Origin: Leptodactylus fallax
Lineage: Eukaryota; Chordata; Amphibia; Anura; Leptodactylidae
Assembly: GCA_947044405.1 (NCBI GenBank)
Contig: CAMRHE010000067.1
Span: forward strand, 5,275,501 to 5,339,500
Reading direction: 5' to 3'
DNA length: 64,000 nucleotides
The notes below the pieces were generated by a model. It saw only the letters and a list, made by a program, of their open reading frames with translations. It ran no database searches and was not told the DNA's origin. A program made the translations under genes and the position numbers. This document shows, one piece after another, positions 13,041 through 24,887 of this stretch (the first letter of the stretch is position 1; every line of letters starts with the position of its first letter).

Positions 13041-13205
13041 AATAAAAATGCAAGGAGGACTTTTCTCTCAGCCGGTTTCAGTATATAAATGTTAGAAAAC
13101 GTTCGGAACCCAGCGGACCCCATTATAGTCTTATGGGGTCCGTGTGGGACTGCTTTTTAAGCGCATAGGGACGGAAACCTGAACACTAGTGTGAACCTAG
13201 CGTAA
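13041..13205. repeat. Short dispersed repeat with ggaccccat hairpin
   Basis: It contains ggaccccattatagtc followed by its inverse tatggggtcc, and ends aacactagtgtgaaccta. The repeat at 18721-18945 has the same hairpin and the same kind of end. Confidence 0.5.
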
Positions 13206-13546
13206 CTGCGCTTGTTGCTCAGGAATGGTGGGGGCTAGAGTAAAAATTCAAACTGTGCAAGAAATAACTATTGATCTCTTAAGGACAGACGGTAGGTTGG
13301 GTGTTCATTTTTTTTTATATTTTCCATCTCCACCATTTCTGTCGACATTATTCTTTGTGCAATGAGTTTTACTTTTACTTGGCACCATATAATGTTTTGA
13401 CTAGCTTTTATCAACATTTTTTCCTCCAGATTATTATGTTTACCGCAATACCATATTTATATCAGTTTTATTATGTGTTATCACTAAATAAAACACCATT
13501 TTTTTTGTTTTGACTGGGGGCACTGTATTCTGACGTCCATAGCTTT

Positions 13547-13696
13547 TTAAAGGGGTTGTCTGGGCTGTTTTTTGTACTGGACAGGCATCGGAAGAAGCTT
13601 CGAGGTCGGCCCCATACCAATCATAATATTTATGGCCTAGTCTAAAGGAAGGCCTTTGAAAAAAAAAAAAAAAAAAAAGCCCTGAAACCCCTTTAA
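13547..13696. mobile_element. Short TTAA-flanked MITE (150 bp)
   Basis: It starts ttaaaggggttgtctgggct at 13547 and ends gccctgaaacccctttaa at 13696. The ends are imperfect inverted repeats, and a 20-bp A run precedes the right end. Confidence 0.65.
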
Positions 13697-14646
13697 CTTT
13701 CGTTTACAGAGCTATGTGAGGGCTCTTTGTAGGGGGGGCAAGTTGTAGTTTTTATTAGTACCATTTTTAGGTATGTACAAAGTTTTGATCACTTTTTATT
13801 GCTATTTTTGAGGGAAGCAAGGTAACCAAAACACATTCATGTGCTCATTGTAGTATTTTTTTTTTTTTACAGGACTAACTGTACAGGATAAATATTTTTT
13901 TTTTTTAAGATGTGGACTGATAGGTACACATTATCTAATATATTTATTTATTTTTTGTTTACATTGTTTATGGCCACTAAGTCTCATAACTGACTTATCC
14001 TCCCTGTTCTGTAGAGATTATTCTTCAGGAGTCAGCTCATTATTATCAGAGGCAGGGTTACAATGAACGGTAACAACTTCATGCAGATTACACAGGATCA
14101 TCCAGTGTGTCTGTCGCCGAGCATGTGTGTGTGATACATTCCTTACAAGCTTACTTTTTTCAGAACTTTACATCGAATTATCAACTTAGAGCAGAACTGT
14201 TAAATTTGTTGCCATAGCAGACAGATACAAAAAAAGGAAAAAAACTGAAATAAGTCATAAAATAATCTATATTCGTAACATGGCAGTATTGACCCTTTTA
14301 TGTCCGCCAGAAAACCCTTTTACGTGAGAACGGCCAAGTGTGCCTTTTTATTTATAAAAAGTTCAGCAGCTTCAGCATGAAGATACGAGCCCTATATGTA
14401 TCACTTGTACCTATGAAAGTTTTCAATTTGCTGAACTCACATTGATATCTATGGGGAAAGGTTTAAGTCACAAAGCTGTTTGAATTGGTCACTTTGCTAA
14501 ATTCCAGCATATAGCTGTGCGTATATGTGGATTCTGCAGTGATCAATGATGTCATCGCTGTACTGCTGGAACTGAACAGAGGACTGGGACGTCGCCAATG
14601 GGATGACAAGTTAGGCAAGGTTTTGGGTTTTTTTTTCACACTAAGG
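13697..14646. other. Unassigned noncoding stretch
   Basis: AT-rich with several T runs. No gene or complete element seen. Confidence 0.45.
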
Positions 14647-15140
14647 CAGGGGCGTAAATATCGGGGTAGAAGCGGTAGAGGCTGACACAGGGCCCGGGAC
14701 ATTAGGGGCCCCGGAGCCCTGTGGCAGCCGCTACTGCGAACCCCACAAACCAGTAACAATCGAGGTCGCAGGGGGTGCGACCGCGAACGGACCCGGCAGG
14801 GTACGGAGCCCGCGGCCAGCTGGAGATGGCCGGGCCCCGGACCATTATGATAGCGGTCGGGGAAAGCCTGGTTCCCCGACCGCTATACAAACTGTTACTG
14901 GAAAGGAGTCCTGTTATATTGTAGGCCCCTTTCCAATAGATGGCAGCCCAGGGGAGGTGACTGAAAATAATAAACACATATTCTCACCTCTCCTGGGCAC
15001 AGCCTTCTCTCCGGCGCTCCTCCGTCATGACTGAGGCCTGTGATTAGGCCCCAGCGGTCACATGGGGCGCGGCCGCGTAATGACGTCAGTGCGCGCCCAT
15101 GTGACCACTGAGGCCCAATCACAGGCCTCGGCAGCGACGT
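14647..15140. mobile_element. hAT-like element end, GC- and CpG-rich, one end missing
   Basis: It begins caggggcgtaaatatcgggg, the typical CAGGG start of hAT elements. The body is markedly GC- and CpG-rich, with inner palindromes: the gcggtcggggaaagcctggt region reflected by ggttccccgaccgc, and the gtcacatggggcgcg region reflected by cgcgcccatgtgac. A terminal ggcctgtgattaggcc module is shared with 39650. No second CAGGG end or target duplication is visible, so it is truncated. The CpG density belongs to the repeat and is not evidence of a promoter island. Confidence 0.6.
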
Positions 15141-15627
15141 CGGACCTTTAGAAAAAAAAATTTTGCTAATCCAGCTTGTGATACCAGAATTTACAGGTTC
15201 GAACCTAGCCTCATTTGAGCATTTGTGTCATTTAACTGTAAAGTAATTCTCTGAAGAATAATTAAAAACGTACGTCTAAGGTTATTTTACTAACGCATAC
15301 CAAAGAAGTTCATTCAGATCAGAAAAGTATGCACTGGCTTGTTGCATTCAAAGTTCTTAGTTTGGTCATACTTCTTCACCCCCCACCCACAGGGCCACCG
15401 TCTTGTTGCAATCCTTCATCACTGTATGGCAGCTAGTCTCCACCCACCAGTTCAGAGAGGACTGCAAATAGTGCAGAATATAAGTCTTATAATGGCAAAG
15501 AATAGTGTTACTCCTCACATACACAAAGATGCCAGCTTATCCTGAAAAGTCACCTGAAACAACAGTTGCACTTTAAAGTGGTTCTTTGAGACTAAAACAC
15601 TGATGAGCGATTTTTAGGCTCCATCTA
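15141..15627. other. Unassigned noncoding stretch
   Basis: No supported feature. A B-box-like ggttcgaacct near 15197 has no tRNA context. Confidence 0.4.
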
Positions 15628-17228
15628 CAGTGGGGAAAAAAAGGATTTAGTCAGCCACCAATTGTGCAAGTTCTCCCACTTAAAAAGATGAGGCCGGCCT
15701 GTAATTGTCATCATAGGTAGACCTCAACTATGAGAGACAAAATGAGAAAACAAATCCAGAAAATCACATTGTCTGATTTTTTAAGAATTTATTTGCAAAT
15801 TATGGTGGAAAATAAGTATTTGGTCAATAATAAAAGTTCATCTCAATACTTTGTTATATATCCTTTGTTGGCAATGACTGAGGTCAAACGTTTCCTGTAA
15901 GTCTTCACAAGGTTGGCACACACTGTTGCTGGTATGTTGGCCCATTCCTCCATGCAGATCTCCTCTAGAGCAGGGATGTTTTGGGGCGGACGCTGGGCAA
16001 CACGGACTTTCAACTCCCTCCAAAGGTTTTCTATGGGGTTGAGATCTGGAGACTGGCTAGGCCACTCCAGGACCTTGAAATGCTTCTTACGAAGCCACTC
16101 CTTCATTGCCCTGGCGGTGTGCTTGGGATTATTGTGCTGAAAGACCCAGCCACGTTTCATCTTCAATGCCCTTGCTGATGGAAGGAGGTTTGCACTCAAA
16201 ATCTCATGATACATGGCCCCATTCATTCTTTCATGTACACGGATCAGTCGTCCTGGTCCCTTTGCAGAGAAACAGCCCCAAAGCATGATGTTGCCACCCC
16301 CATGCTTCACAGTAGGTATGGTGTTCTTTGGATGCAACTCAGCATTCACTCTCCTCTAAACACGACGAGTTGTGTTTCTACCAAACAGTTCTACTTTGGT
16401 TTCATCTGACCATATGACATTCTCCCAATACTCTTCTGGAACATCCAAATGCTCTCTAGCAAACTTCAGATGGGCCCGGATATGTACTGGCTTAAGCAAG
16501 GGGACAACGTCTGGCACTGCAGGATCTGAGTCCATGGCGGCGTAGTGTGTTACTGACGGTAGCCTTTGTTACGTTAGTCCCAGCTTTCTGCAGGTCATTC
16601 ACTAGGTCCCCCGTGTGGTTCTGGGATTTTTGCTCACCATTCTTGTGATCATTTTGACCCCACGGGGTGAGATCTTGCGTGGAGCCCCTGATCAAGGGAG
16701 ATTATCAGTGGCCTTGTATGTCTTCCATTTTCTAATTATTGCTCCCACAGGTGATTTCTTCACACCAAGCTGCTTGCCTATTGCAGATTCAGTCTTCCCA
16801 GCCTGGTGCAGGTCTACAATTTTGTTTCTGGTGTCCTTCCACAGCTCTTTGGTCTTCACCATAGTGGAGTTTGGAGTGTGACTGTTTGAGGTTGTGGACA
16901 GGTGTCTTTTATACTGATAACAATGTCAAACAGGAGCCATTACTACAGGTAATGAGTGGAGGACAGAGGAGCCTCTTAAAGAAGAAGTTACAGGTCTGTG
17001 AGAGCCAGAAATCTTGCTTGTTTGTAGGTGACCAAATACTTATTTTCCATCATAATTTGCAAATAAATTCTTAAAAAAATTAGACAATGTGATTTTATAG
17101 ATATGTTTTCTCATTTTGTCTCTCATAGTTGAGGTCTACCTATGATGACAATTACAGGCCGACCTCATCTTTTTAAGTGGGAGAACTTGCACAATTGGTG
17201 GCTGACTAAATACTTTTTTTCCCCACTG
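15628..17228 (-). mobile_element. Complete-length Tc1-like transposon, inactive copy (1601 bp)
   Basis: Inverted repeats of about 200 bp lie at 15628-15826 and 17029-17228, with flanking TA at 15626-15627 and 17229-17230. Each repeat carries an outer and an inner direct-repeat motif (agtatttggtca at the inner edge, ggatttagtca at the outer edge). This is the IR/DR layout of Sleeping Beauty-type Tc1 elements. It is a close sister of the element at 61573-63166 and has the same orientation. Its transposase gene is broken. Confidence 0.95.
15843..16862 (-). pseudogene. Inactivated DD34E Tc1-like transposase
   Basis: This matches the intact gene at 61788-62810 almost throughout but carries clear lesions. 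Codon 169 is TAG instead of Trp (plus strand 16356-16358). A one-base insertion lies near 16500, and a C-run near 16608 is one base shorter, each shifting the frame. A three-base deletion near 16132 changes the HDNDP block to HNNP, removing the second catalytic Asp. The DNA-binding half, the GGG-rich loop and [11 protein letters not shown] are otherwise recognisable. The ATG is at 16862, with a TATA-like cttttata (inverse) at 16906-16913. Even with the frame restored, the lost Asp would abolish catalysis. Confidence 0.95.
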
Positions 17229-17833
17229 TATAATTTTCAGTCGTTAATGAGCTAGTGGAGACTCTGGGTAAATCTGCCTCAGAGTCCTGTTCATTTTCTA
17301 CCCCCCTCCCAGCTCTCTGCAAAGCATCGGCAATCCACCATGGTATTCCGCCATTGATTAGGCTCAGATGAATGGCCTGATCAGTGGGATGTCTTGAGCC
17401 ACGGCCTCTGCGGTTGAATCATTCATGGAATCCATGGCAAGATTAAGCAGGATGCTTATTTTTTCAGTGTCCTGCTCTGATCTCTGCCTCTCATTGAATA
17501 CAATGGCAGAATCCACCTCAAAATCAGCAGCTGATTCCACCATGTGAATGGGCCCTAACTGATATGATGTCTCCTGTGCACCACTATCTCTAACTTAGTG
17601 GAGGACAGCAGTACTGATGTGAATAAAGCACAAACCTTAATATTAGCTCCAGCAGCCACTGTTTGCTTTGGCCTCTGCTTAACTATCACTTGCCCCCCAT
17701 TTTCCATAGACCTCTATAAAGAGCTGTAACTTGATATTTTAGTGAGCTGGCAGTCCCACTACTCTATGAAACAGTTGGAGTAAAGAAAACCCCTTAAAAT
17801 TGTAGTATTAAAGTAAATAATATAGGAAATATC
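17229..17833. repeat. Dispersed-repeat fragments
   Basis: About 17375-17575 shares blocks with 2740-3030 and 63180-63290 (tccacctcaaaatcagcagc, gtcctgctctgatct). The remainder is unassigned. Confidence 0.35.
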
Positions 17834-18622
17834 TTAAAGTGTAACTAAACTTTTGATTTCATTATATTTGCATCATTAATAAATTGTTTGTTAACAAACG
17901 TATCCCCTGTCTGTAAAATCCTGCACTTCTTTCCCTTGCTTCATTATTGAGAGCTGAAATCTGTAGACTACTTCCACTAGGTGGAGGGGTGCACGGGCTC
18001 TTGTATAATGCAGGGAAGCTGAGGCAGGCTGGGAGAAGGGGTCACTCAAAACACTAATATCTCAGGCATTTTAAAACCTAGAACATTTGGTGTCATATAA
18101 AGAACTAGATTCTCAGCTTTCATATGACACCAATACTTGTAAAATTTTCTGAGAAATTACCAGTTGAAAACACAGGTATTGGGAGCAGCAGGAGCTGCAT
18201 ATACATATGTCAATTCCAACTGTGTTTTCAACTTGAGATTCCTCTGTAAAATGTATTTTATTTTATAAATGTTATCACAAAACTGTGATTTTGGTGATAT
18301 GAGAATTGCCTAGGAGATGCTGAGAATCCCATCATTCATATGACACCAGAAGCACCGTTCTAGGACTTAAAATGCCCAAAATATTACTATCCGAAATAAC
18401 CCACCCATCGCACTAGCTTGCCTGCCTTAGACAAGAGCCTGTATACTCGTACATCTAGTGAAAACAGTGTACAGATTTCAGCTCACAATAGAGAAACAAA
18501 GGAAAGAATAAAAAAGCGCAGGAGGAGCCAAAATCCATTACCAAAGTATATTACAAAATTTATTAATAACACAAATTGTGCCAGAAAAACAAAAAATTTT
18601 CAAAAGTTTAGTCACACTTTAA
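17834..18622. mobile_element. TTAA-flanked palindromic MITE, family V, complete (789 bp)
   Basis: TTAA lies at 17834-17837 and 18619-18622. The left start ttaaagtgtaactaaacttt is mirrored by the inverted right start ttaaagtgtgactaaacttt. The arms stay alignable through ttaataaatt, atatctcaggcat and catatgacacc blocks. Related copies are at 4835 (split), 43448 (large, ends lost) and about 47340 (partial). Confidence 0.75.
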
Positions 18623-18720
18623 CAATTAAAACCAAGCAGATTTTTTTAGTACAATTCTATTTACTTTTCCAAAGCTGTCCTACATTTTGATCCTAAGATG
18701 AAATGCCTTACAAACTAACA

Positions 18721-18945
18721 CTAGGTTTACACTAGCGTTCGGATCTCCTTTGTTCGGGTCCGCATGAGGACCTAAAAGAAGGAGACCCTGCCCGTTTAAA
18801 AAGCGGTTACATGTGGAAAACCGTGGACCCCATAGACTATAATGGGGTCTGCCGGTTTCCTTGCAGGACTTTTCTCTCCGCCAATTTTAAGCGGATTCTG
18901 CGGCAGAGACTCCTACGGAGACTTCTACACAAGTGTGAATCGAGC
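18721..18945. repeat. Palindromic repeat with tttacactagcgtt end
   Basis: Outer arms are aggtttacactagcgttcgg and an inverted, decayed partner near 18925-18945. The centre has gaccccatagactataatgg, a small hairpin. Related to 13041-13205. Confidence 0.5.
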
Positions 18946-20690
18946 CTGTCAGTATTTCTACATCATAAATCTAGCTGTATCCCAAATTATTCCTTTCTTT
19001 TAACCATTTGCCTTCCACCAGTCTACAATATTTGTACTTCATAAATAGTGTGTAAGGGGTCTTATGTAGTAGATGGGAAAAACCCATTTATAGAGACATT
19101 CAGACTGGCCATAGAGAAGGGAAAGGAGGATTATGACTGTCTCTGCCTTCCTGGTAGGTGAATACACATTGCTTTGTGATCACTGCGTATATACAATAAA
19201 CACCAATGTTACTTGTTATATTAGTCTCTGCGATTGTAATACAATACATGTCAATCCTAGTAGGAGCTGGAGCTATTAGCCCCAACATAATGTCCCTTAA
19301 AGGGTCACTCATAAAAAAGACAATATTTTTTTTTCCAGCTTTTTTAACCATCTCCCTCAAAATGGCCATAATGCCAAGGAGAACCCACATTACATTGCTT
19401 ATTATTTTTATTTACCGGTAATATTAAAACTTAAAATCAGTAAAACGTGAAAGAGACCCAATTAAAAATATTTCTAGAACAAAGAGTACACAGATAAATC
19501 TGTAGAATTTTGCAACTATTATTTGAATGGGTTAATAATACCCACAACAAAAGGTTATAGCCATCAGATGATCACTCTACCACTAGGCTGGTTATTAACA
19601 GAATACCCCGGTAGTGAAATGGTTAAGTCATCCATTGAGTTGTCATAAACATGAAATAATCAGCCGCATTGAGATCCCTGCTCAGAAAAATAGCATCTTA
19701 CAGACAATGACCCAACAACCTTCCTACAAGGCAGCAGCCTGCACATTTCTTTATTCTCCCTGTCAGCCTAATCTTCTGCTACATCTAAGACGGGTTATGT
19801 CTGAGCATGTGATGTTTTGAAATTTGTCAATTTCTTGGTTTATTTTTTTAAAGACTTGCAAATCTTAAGGGACAATTTATTTCAAGATGTTGCTGAAAAT
19901 ATCTAGTGACTGACTGAGTGTCTCCGGTGGCTCATCTTGGTGCTATTGTGCACTGCCATCTGTTAAGAAATGTATCCTCTTGTCTTTTGGTTCGAGACCA
20001 CAGATGGAAAGTTTCCTCTTGCCTGATAATGCTGACAATAACTGCCAACAGACGCTTATTCCTGGTCAATGGTGTTATAATCTCCAAGTACAAATATTCA
20101 ACCGTGAACTTTTCTTTAAAAAAAAAAAAAATGGAGAAAAAAATAAATATATACAAAAAGTCTCTAAGCCATAAAAGTCATTCATTCTCGGAATACCTTC
20201 AGAGCCAGGATTGTTACCTCCGCGCTGTAACAAGAGAGGTCTATGGAGAGTTAATTAAGGAAATCTCTGAAGGCGATCAAATATGTTGACTGCAAATAGA
20301 TGGATTACTTTTTATTGAAATTAAAACTGACACATTTAAGGTTTTTTTTTTTCCCTCTCTGCCTAGAATGACCTGAAATCAACAGGAAGAAATGAGTTTG
20401 TGTTATTCTCATTTAAGACGTCCGATTTCTGGTAAGAAAAGCATACTTGTTTAACATCTCGGGTCTGTATTAATTGTGTCCCGTCGTATTTCATCTGAAC
20501 GGGACACCCGCAATGTTTGGGTTTCGTATTATTTTCTTCTTGGTATTTGTGTAATGTAAACAGCACGAAGGGAGTCAGCAAAAGAAATCGGCCTTATTTC
20601 ACACATGGTAAACATTGCAAGCGGTAACCCTTTATTTTATTTCTATTTGCTAGGAGATATTCACTTAAAGCACAATGTTCTCCTGCCTGG
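18946..20690. other. Unassigned noncoding stretch
   Basis: No supported gene. Frames of up to 123 codons here lack recognisable domains and overlap A or T runs. Confidence 0.4.
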
Positions 20691-20800
20691 GAAACCTACA
20701 ACACCCAGCAGGATCCTGAGAGGTGTAGGGGGTTGTAGTTTTGCAACAGCTGTAGAGCCACAGGTTGGGAAACACTGGGGGAAATTTACTAAGCTAAATG
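20691..20800. repeat. Dispersed repeat fragment
   Basis: It contains acctacaacacccagcagga, then gggttgtagttttgcaaca and ccacaggttgggaaaca, phrases I associate with a high-copy anuran repeat. The following tgggggaaatttactaag resembles the end of the 2055 element. Confidence 0.35.
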
Positions 20801-21114
20801 GGCCAAAAATCTCTTACACGTGCATCGCACCACATCAATTATGTGCTTTAGAAACTTTTTTTCGCTTCCCCCACCAAGGGGGTATGGAGTAGAGGGTTTT
20901 TTGGGCTAAAAATATCAATATCATGTCAGTGGGTGTCCATCCAACACCCCCATCCGTCAGCTATTCTTAGCAGCTGATGCATAGAGAATGGAGCAGGAAG
21001 CAAACAGCTCTGTTCTGTGTGTAGTGGCCAGAACAAGTATTGCAGATCAGCTCCAATTCATTTGAGCAGGACCTAAACTGCAGTCATTCAGTTCAACCCC
21101 CACACAGAGAACAG

Positions 21115-21280
21115 CAGGGCCGTAACTAGGAAAGACGGGGCCCCATAGCAATCTTTTGACTGCTTCCCACACAGTATAACGCTCCCTTTACTGGCCCTCA
21201 CATGGTATAACACCCACTTTACTGACTCCCCCACGGTATATTGCCCCTTTATGGGCCTCCATACAGCATACTATCCCCAT
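21115..21280. mobile_element. hAT-like end carrying a short minisatellite
   Basis: It starts cagggccgtaactaggaaag, a CAGGG-type hAT end. After about 50 bp come roughly three to four diverged units of about 35 bp with the pattern cacacagtataacgctccc, cacatggtataacacccac and cacggtatattgcccc. The other end was not found. Confidence 0.5.
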
Positions 21281-21836
21281 TACATCTCCATTGGGGACAG
21301 TCTTGAGATTCAGATATGGAGCGCCATCAGAAGAGTCAAAGTAGAAGATTTATGGCCTCCAGACAGCGCTACACAAAGCATGTATTTGGTGCAATGTAGG
21401 AGTGGTGTCACTTAAGTGTTCTGGCACAGCGTAGTGTCCGTCGCTGCCCTGTGATGGTGGGAGATTTTGCCACCAGTTAGAATGAGTACCGCACTCACAA
21501 AGACAGTGAGGGACCTGTCAGTCATGCCTCCCAGGGTGTGATGTAGCACCAGGATGTCATGACTAAGATGCTGCCGCCCCATGACTACATAGACTTCATT
21601 TACATAGGGTATAAAATTTTTATAACTTCAGTTTTAAATAAAAGAAGTGAGTGGGTGTCTATTTTTTTAAAGGAAGACACTCAGAGTGTCTTCTATGCTA
21701 CATTAACTTCTATGGGGGGTTCCATTCATATCAGATTTTACAAAGCAGGATAGGACCTTCTCTATAATTATTGGATCGGAACGCCCCCTCAGGCGGCACA
21801 CTTGGTTGTGTGTTTGAGGCCTAATATATATTTGCG
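21281..21836. other. Unassigned noncoding stretch
   Basis: No supported gene or complete element. Confidence 0.4.
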
Positions 21837-22134
21837 ATAATCTATAAATTAATTATTTAAATCTATGCTCATTCTAGTCTTAGGTGTCCAGTGGGCGGTG
21901 CTACTCAATGATCATCAGCTACCTCTTTATACATACACATGCAGGGAAGGTTGTCGACCAATAGCTAAGACCGCCCACAGGACTCTTTACCCATCAGTGA
22001 GCAATGAATGAATAAATTATATGTTATAATAGATCTTTTCCCACACAAATTTATAACAGTCTGCTCAACCTTCTGCTCTATAACATGCCGCCTGCAGATA
22101 GGACAGCACGTTCTACATGACAGGTTCCCTTTAA
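21837..22134. mobile_element. TTAA-type palindromic element, left end eroded
   Basis: The right end is gacaggttccctttaa, with TTAA at 22131-22134. Internal arms gtccagtgggcggtgct and agaccgcccacaggac face each other at about 21889 and 21969. The left half of a related copy is at 54897-55090. Confidence 0.5.
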
Positions 22135-22828
22135 AGGTTCTGCAGGGTTAAAATGGAGCTGTCAGATTTCATGAACACTACAGATGTAGCCATGTAAGGT
22201 CACACGGTGAAAGGCTGTGGGACTAAAATACAGCAAAGTGATTACCTGTAGATGAAATGGAAAGATCACAGCCTGCAATAATGCTGCTAGTCAAGCATCT
22301 GTACAGAGCAAAGATCACTATTCTGGCAAATCCGGAAATATTGTCTTTTTTTGCAAAATAGATTAAGTCTTATCCCACACAGGTCTATAGGTCAGATATT
22401 CCTCCCCCTCCCAAAGACCCACCACTTCTCCCCCAAACACACTCAGCCAAGCAGGTATGTGCTTTTTATAGGGAAAGGGGAGTAAAGTACTGTCACCTTA
22501 AATTGGCCATTCGTATTAGATTAATACAACACAAACCCACCAATTTTGGTAGGACTGGCTGATCATCTAATGTGTATGGGAGGCTTCTAACTCTCCAAAG
22601 ATACTGAGGGAGAGAAAAGCTGAGCAGGTGTATTTCAATATGTCCAATCTTTTTATTCATAGGGAAGATAATTTGCTGCCAGAAGTGATAGCTTACACCA
22701 CTCTTTGAACATGAACTGGGCTGATCCGGGCGTGCATGTATATTGGAATGGCAGCATGTTCTCATGTATATGGGAATGAGCATTTGGCTGACAGCTATTG
22801 GAATTGTATTGCCATCTATCAGTCTAGG
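22135..22828. other. Unassigned noncoding stretch with repeat fragments
   Basis: The part at 22500-22720, with ggctgatcatctaatgtgta, resembles 34675-34760 and may be a decayed dispersed repeat. No gene. Confidence 0.35.
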
Positions 22829-23182
22829 CACTACAGCGATGCCTCCGGTCTGTGCTGGTCACTACATTGGCTGCCTATTCAATACAGAATACAATATAAA
22901 CTTATCACCCTCATTCACAAGGCTCTCCATAATGCTGCACCTCCCTACATTTCCTCCCTCATCTCTGTCTATCGCCCAACCCATACTCTCTGTTTACTCA
23001 ATGACCTAAGACTAACATCCTCTATTATCAGAACCTCCCACTCACATATACAAGACTTCTCCCGAGTTGCACCACTTCTCTGGAATGTTCTATCCCGGAC
23101 TATCAGATTAACCCCCAATTTCCACAGCTTCAAGCGTAAACTAAAGACATATCTTTTCAGACAGGCCTATCACAACTCCTAA
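22829..23182 (+). pseudogene. C-terminal fragment of an L2/CR1-like LINE ORF2
   Basis: The translation is continuous, from HYSDASGLCWSLHWLPI to the stop at 23182. The LHWLPIQYRIQYKL block, the KALHNAAPPYISSLI block and the C-terminal pattern RVAPLLWNVLSRTIR followed by FKRKLKTYLFRQAY characterise the extreme C-terminus of L2/CR1-group reverse-transcriptase proteins. The endonuclease and catalytic domains are missing, so it is a dead fragment despite the open frame. Lack of internal stops suggests a fairly young insertion. The open frame extends upstream into unrelated sequence. Confidence 0.8.
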
Positions 23183-23430
23183 TGTAAACCCTTCCGTAGT
23201 TAGAATCCCTAAAACGTACCCTCCTCTGTTCATGCTCCCGCATTACCTCACAGGATATGATGCCGTATCAGACTAACTTCATATGTCCAGGCACCATCTG
23301 CACGTTAAAGGACACGACTGGTGACGGCTCATACATTTTTATATATGTGTAATGACAGTAACCTCTATTACAGAATTGTCTGACCATTGTATAAGCAATG
23401 CTGCGTCTGTGGCCGCCCCTGCTACCTCCT

Positions 23431-23502
23431 GTGTCACCCCCTCTACCTCATAGATTGTAAGCTCTTGTGTCACCCCCTCTACCTCATAGATTGTAAGCTC
23501 TT
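23431..23502. repeat. Perfect 36-bp tandem duplication
   Basis: The unit gtgtcaccccctctacctca and its following 16 bases occur twice head to tail within the LINE 3' region. Confidence 0.9.
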
Positions 23503-23800
23503 GTGAGCAGGGCCCTCAGTCCCAGCGTGTGAATTGACTATTTCTTTGTAATGTATCTTTTTTGTCAGTACTTGAACCCTACAAATTGTACAGTGATGCG
23601 GAATATGTTGGCTCTATATAAATAAAATTTATTATTATTATTATTAAAGGGAGTCTGGCAGCACTAATATCACTCAAATGCTGCAGTCTCTTCAAACAGC
23701 TGATCTGACGGGGCCCGGGTTTTGGACCCATGCTGATCTGATATCAATGACCAAAGGTATGTCATTAATTATGTAGCCTAGAAAAACTTTTATAGGCTAA

Positions 23801-24110
23801 GGCCCGTTGTAGCAGTCCACAGCCAAAAAGCACTGCGGGAAAAACCATGGCAATAACGCATCGTGGTTTTTCCCGCAGCGCTTTTCACAGAAAGTTTGCA
23901 GAATTTTCCTCTGTGGACTTTCTGCTTCAATTATACCTATAGGGAAAATGCCAACGTTTCCGGAGGATTAATAGACATGCTGCGATTTACAAAAATGCAA
24001 AGGTTTTAGAAATCGCAGCATGTCTGCGGAACTTTTCTGCAGTGTGTGGATGGGATTAGCCAGAATCCCATCCACTTTGCAGGGACTGTAAAATGCCACG
24101 GATTTTACCT
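23801..24110 (+). repeat. Interspersed repeat, family A, copy 2
   Basis: It shares the ggtttttcccgcagcgcttt, cctctgtggactttctgctt and gtgtggatgggattagccag blocks with the other copies. It directly abuts the palindrome at 24115. Confidence 0.7.
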
Positions 24111-24114
24111 CTAA

Positions 24115-24532
24115 GGGTGGGTTCACACCTGCGTTCCAGTCCGTCCGTTGCCAATCCGAGTGAAAATCTCGGCGAACGGGATTGGCATCGGATACAGACC
24201 GGTCAGCGACGCATTGGTTAAAAACCCATTCATTTGAATGGGTTTTTAAAGCAATGCGAGGGTGTCCGATTGCACCCTCTGCGCTGCGAATCCTTTTTTT
24301 TCCTCGGAAACAAAGTCGGACACGCAGGACTTCGTGTCCGAGGAAAAAAAAACGGCTTCGCAGCGTAGAGGGTGCAATCGGACACCCTCGCATTGCTTTA
24401 AAAACCCATTCAAATGAATGGGTTTTTAACCAATGCGTCGCTGACCGGTCTGTATCCGATGCCAATCCCGTTCACCGAGATTTTCACTCGGATTGGAAAC
24501 GGACGGACTGGAACGCAGGTGTGAACCCACCC
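24115..24532. mobile_element. 418-bp near-perfect palindromic element with TAA duplication
   Basis: Each arm is about 195-200 bp, starting gggtgggttcacacctgcgt. By eye, only about five differences separate the arms before the short unpaired centre near 24310-24335. TAA flanks both sides (24112-24114 and 24533-24535), as expected for PIF/Harbinger-like MITEs. The same peptide can be read from both strands, which shows that these frames are palindrome artefacts. Confidence 0.85.
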
Positions 24533-24887
24533 TAAGGCAAAACGCACCATAAAAACACAGTGTAAATAAACACAACTTTTTTCATTGACTTTTTGCCGCA
24601 TTTTCCTCTGCATTTTTTCTTTGCCTATTAAATCTGTACAGAAAATGCTCACGATTACACAGACATGTTTTTTTTTTCAAAAACACTTTTCTGCAGCATT
24701 TTTTGCTGCAATGTGTAAATGAGATTAAGCAAAATTCACTTTGTTGGTACTGTAAAACGCAGCAGCCATAAACAGCCATTTTTCCACGGTGTTTCCACAG
24801 CAGCCACAACCTATGTGTTTCCACAAAGTGGTTATATGGATAAGGTAAAATATACTTTTTTTTTTGTTAAACTGCCAAGATCAGCTT

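Larger units (their letters stand above)
22829..23646 (+). mobile_element. 5'-truncated L2/CR1-like LINE, 3' end
   Basis: The segment holds the last about 117 codons of a non-LTR reverse-transcriptase ORF, an about 460-bp 3' untranslated region and an (ATT)n tail at 23628-23646. The untranslated region includes tagattgtaagctcttgtg, a sequence common in amphibian LINE/SINE tails, and a perfect 36-bp tandem duplication (23431-23466 and 23467-23502). The region upstream of 22829 does not continue the protein, so the copy is 5'-truncated. Confidence 0.8.

Noticed and set aside
14647..15140. CpG-rich stretch that could be a promoter island
   Set aside because: It begins with a hAT end and is made of palindromic modules found in other elements. 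No gene start follows.
15190..15215. B-box-like ggttcgaacct as a tRNA gene
   Set aside because: No acceptor stem, A box or anticodon arm can be drawn around it.
19918..20289. 123-codon plus-strand frame
   Set aside because: It contains a lysine run from a poly-A tract and no recognisable domain. Overlapping frames on both strands are equally open.
23968..24535. Two opposite-strand frames giving the same peptide
   Set aside because: Both come from the near-perfect palindrome. Identical peptides on both strands show symmetry, not coding.
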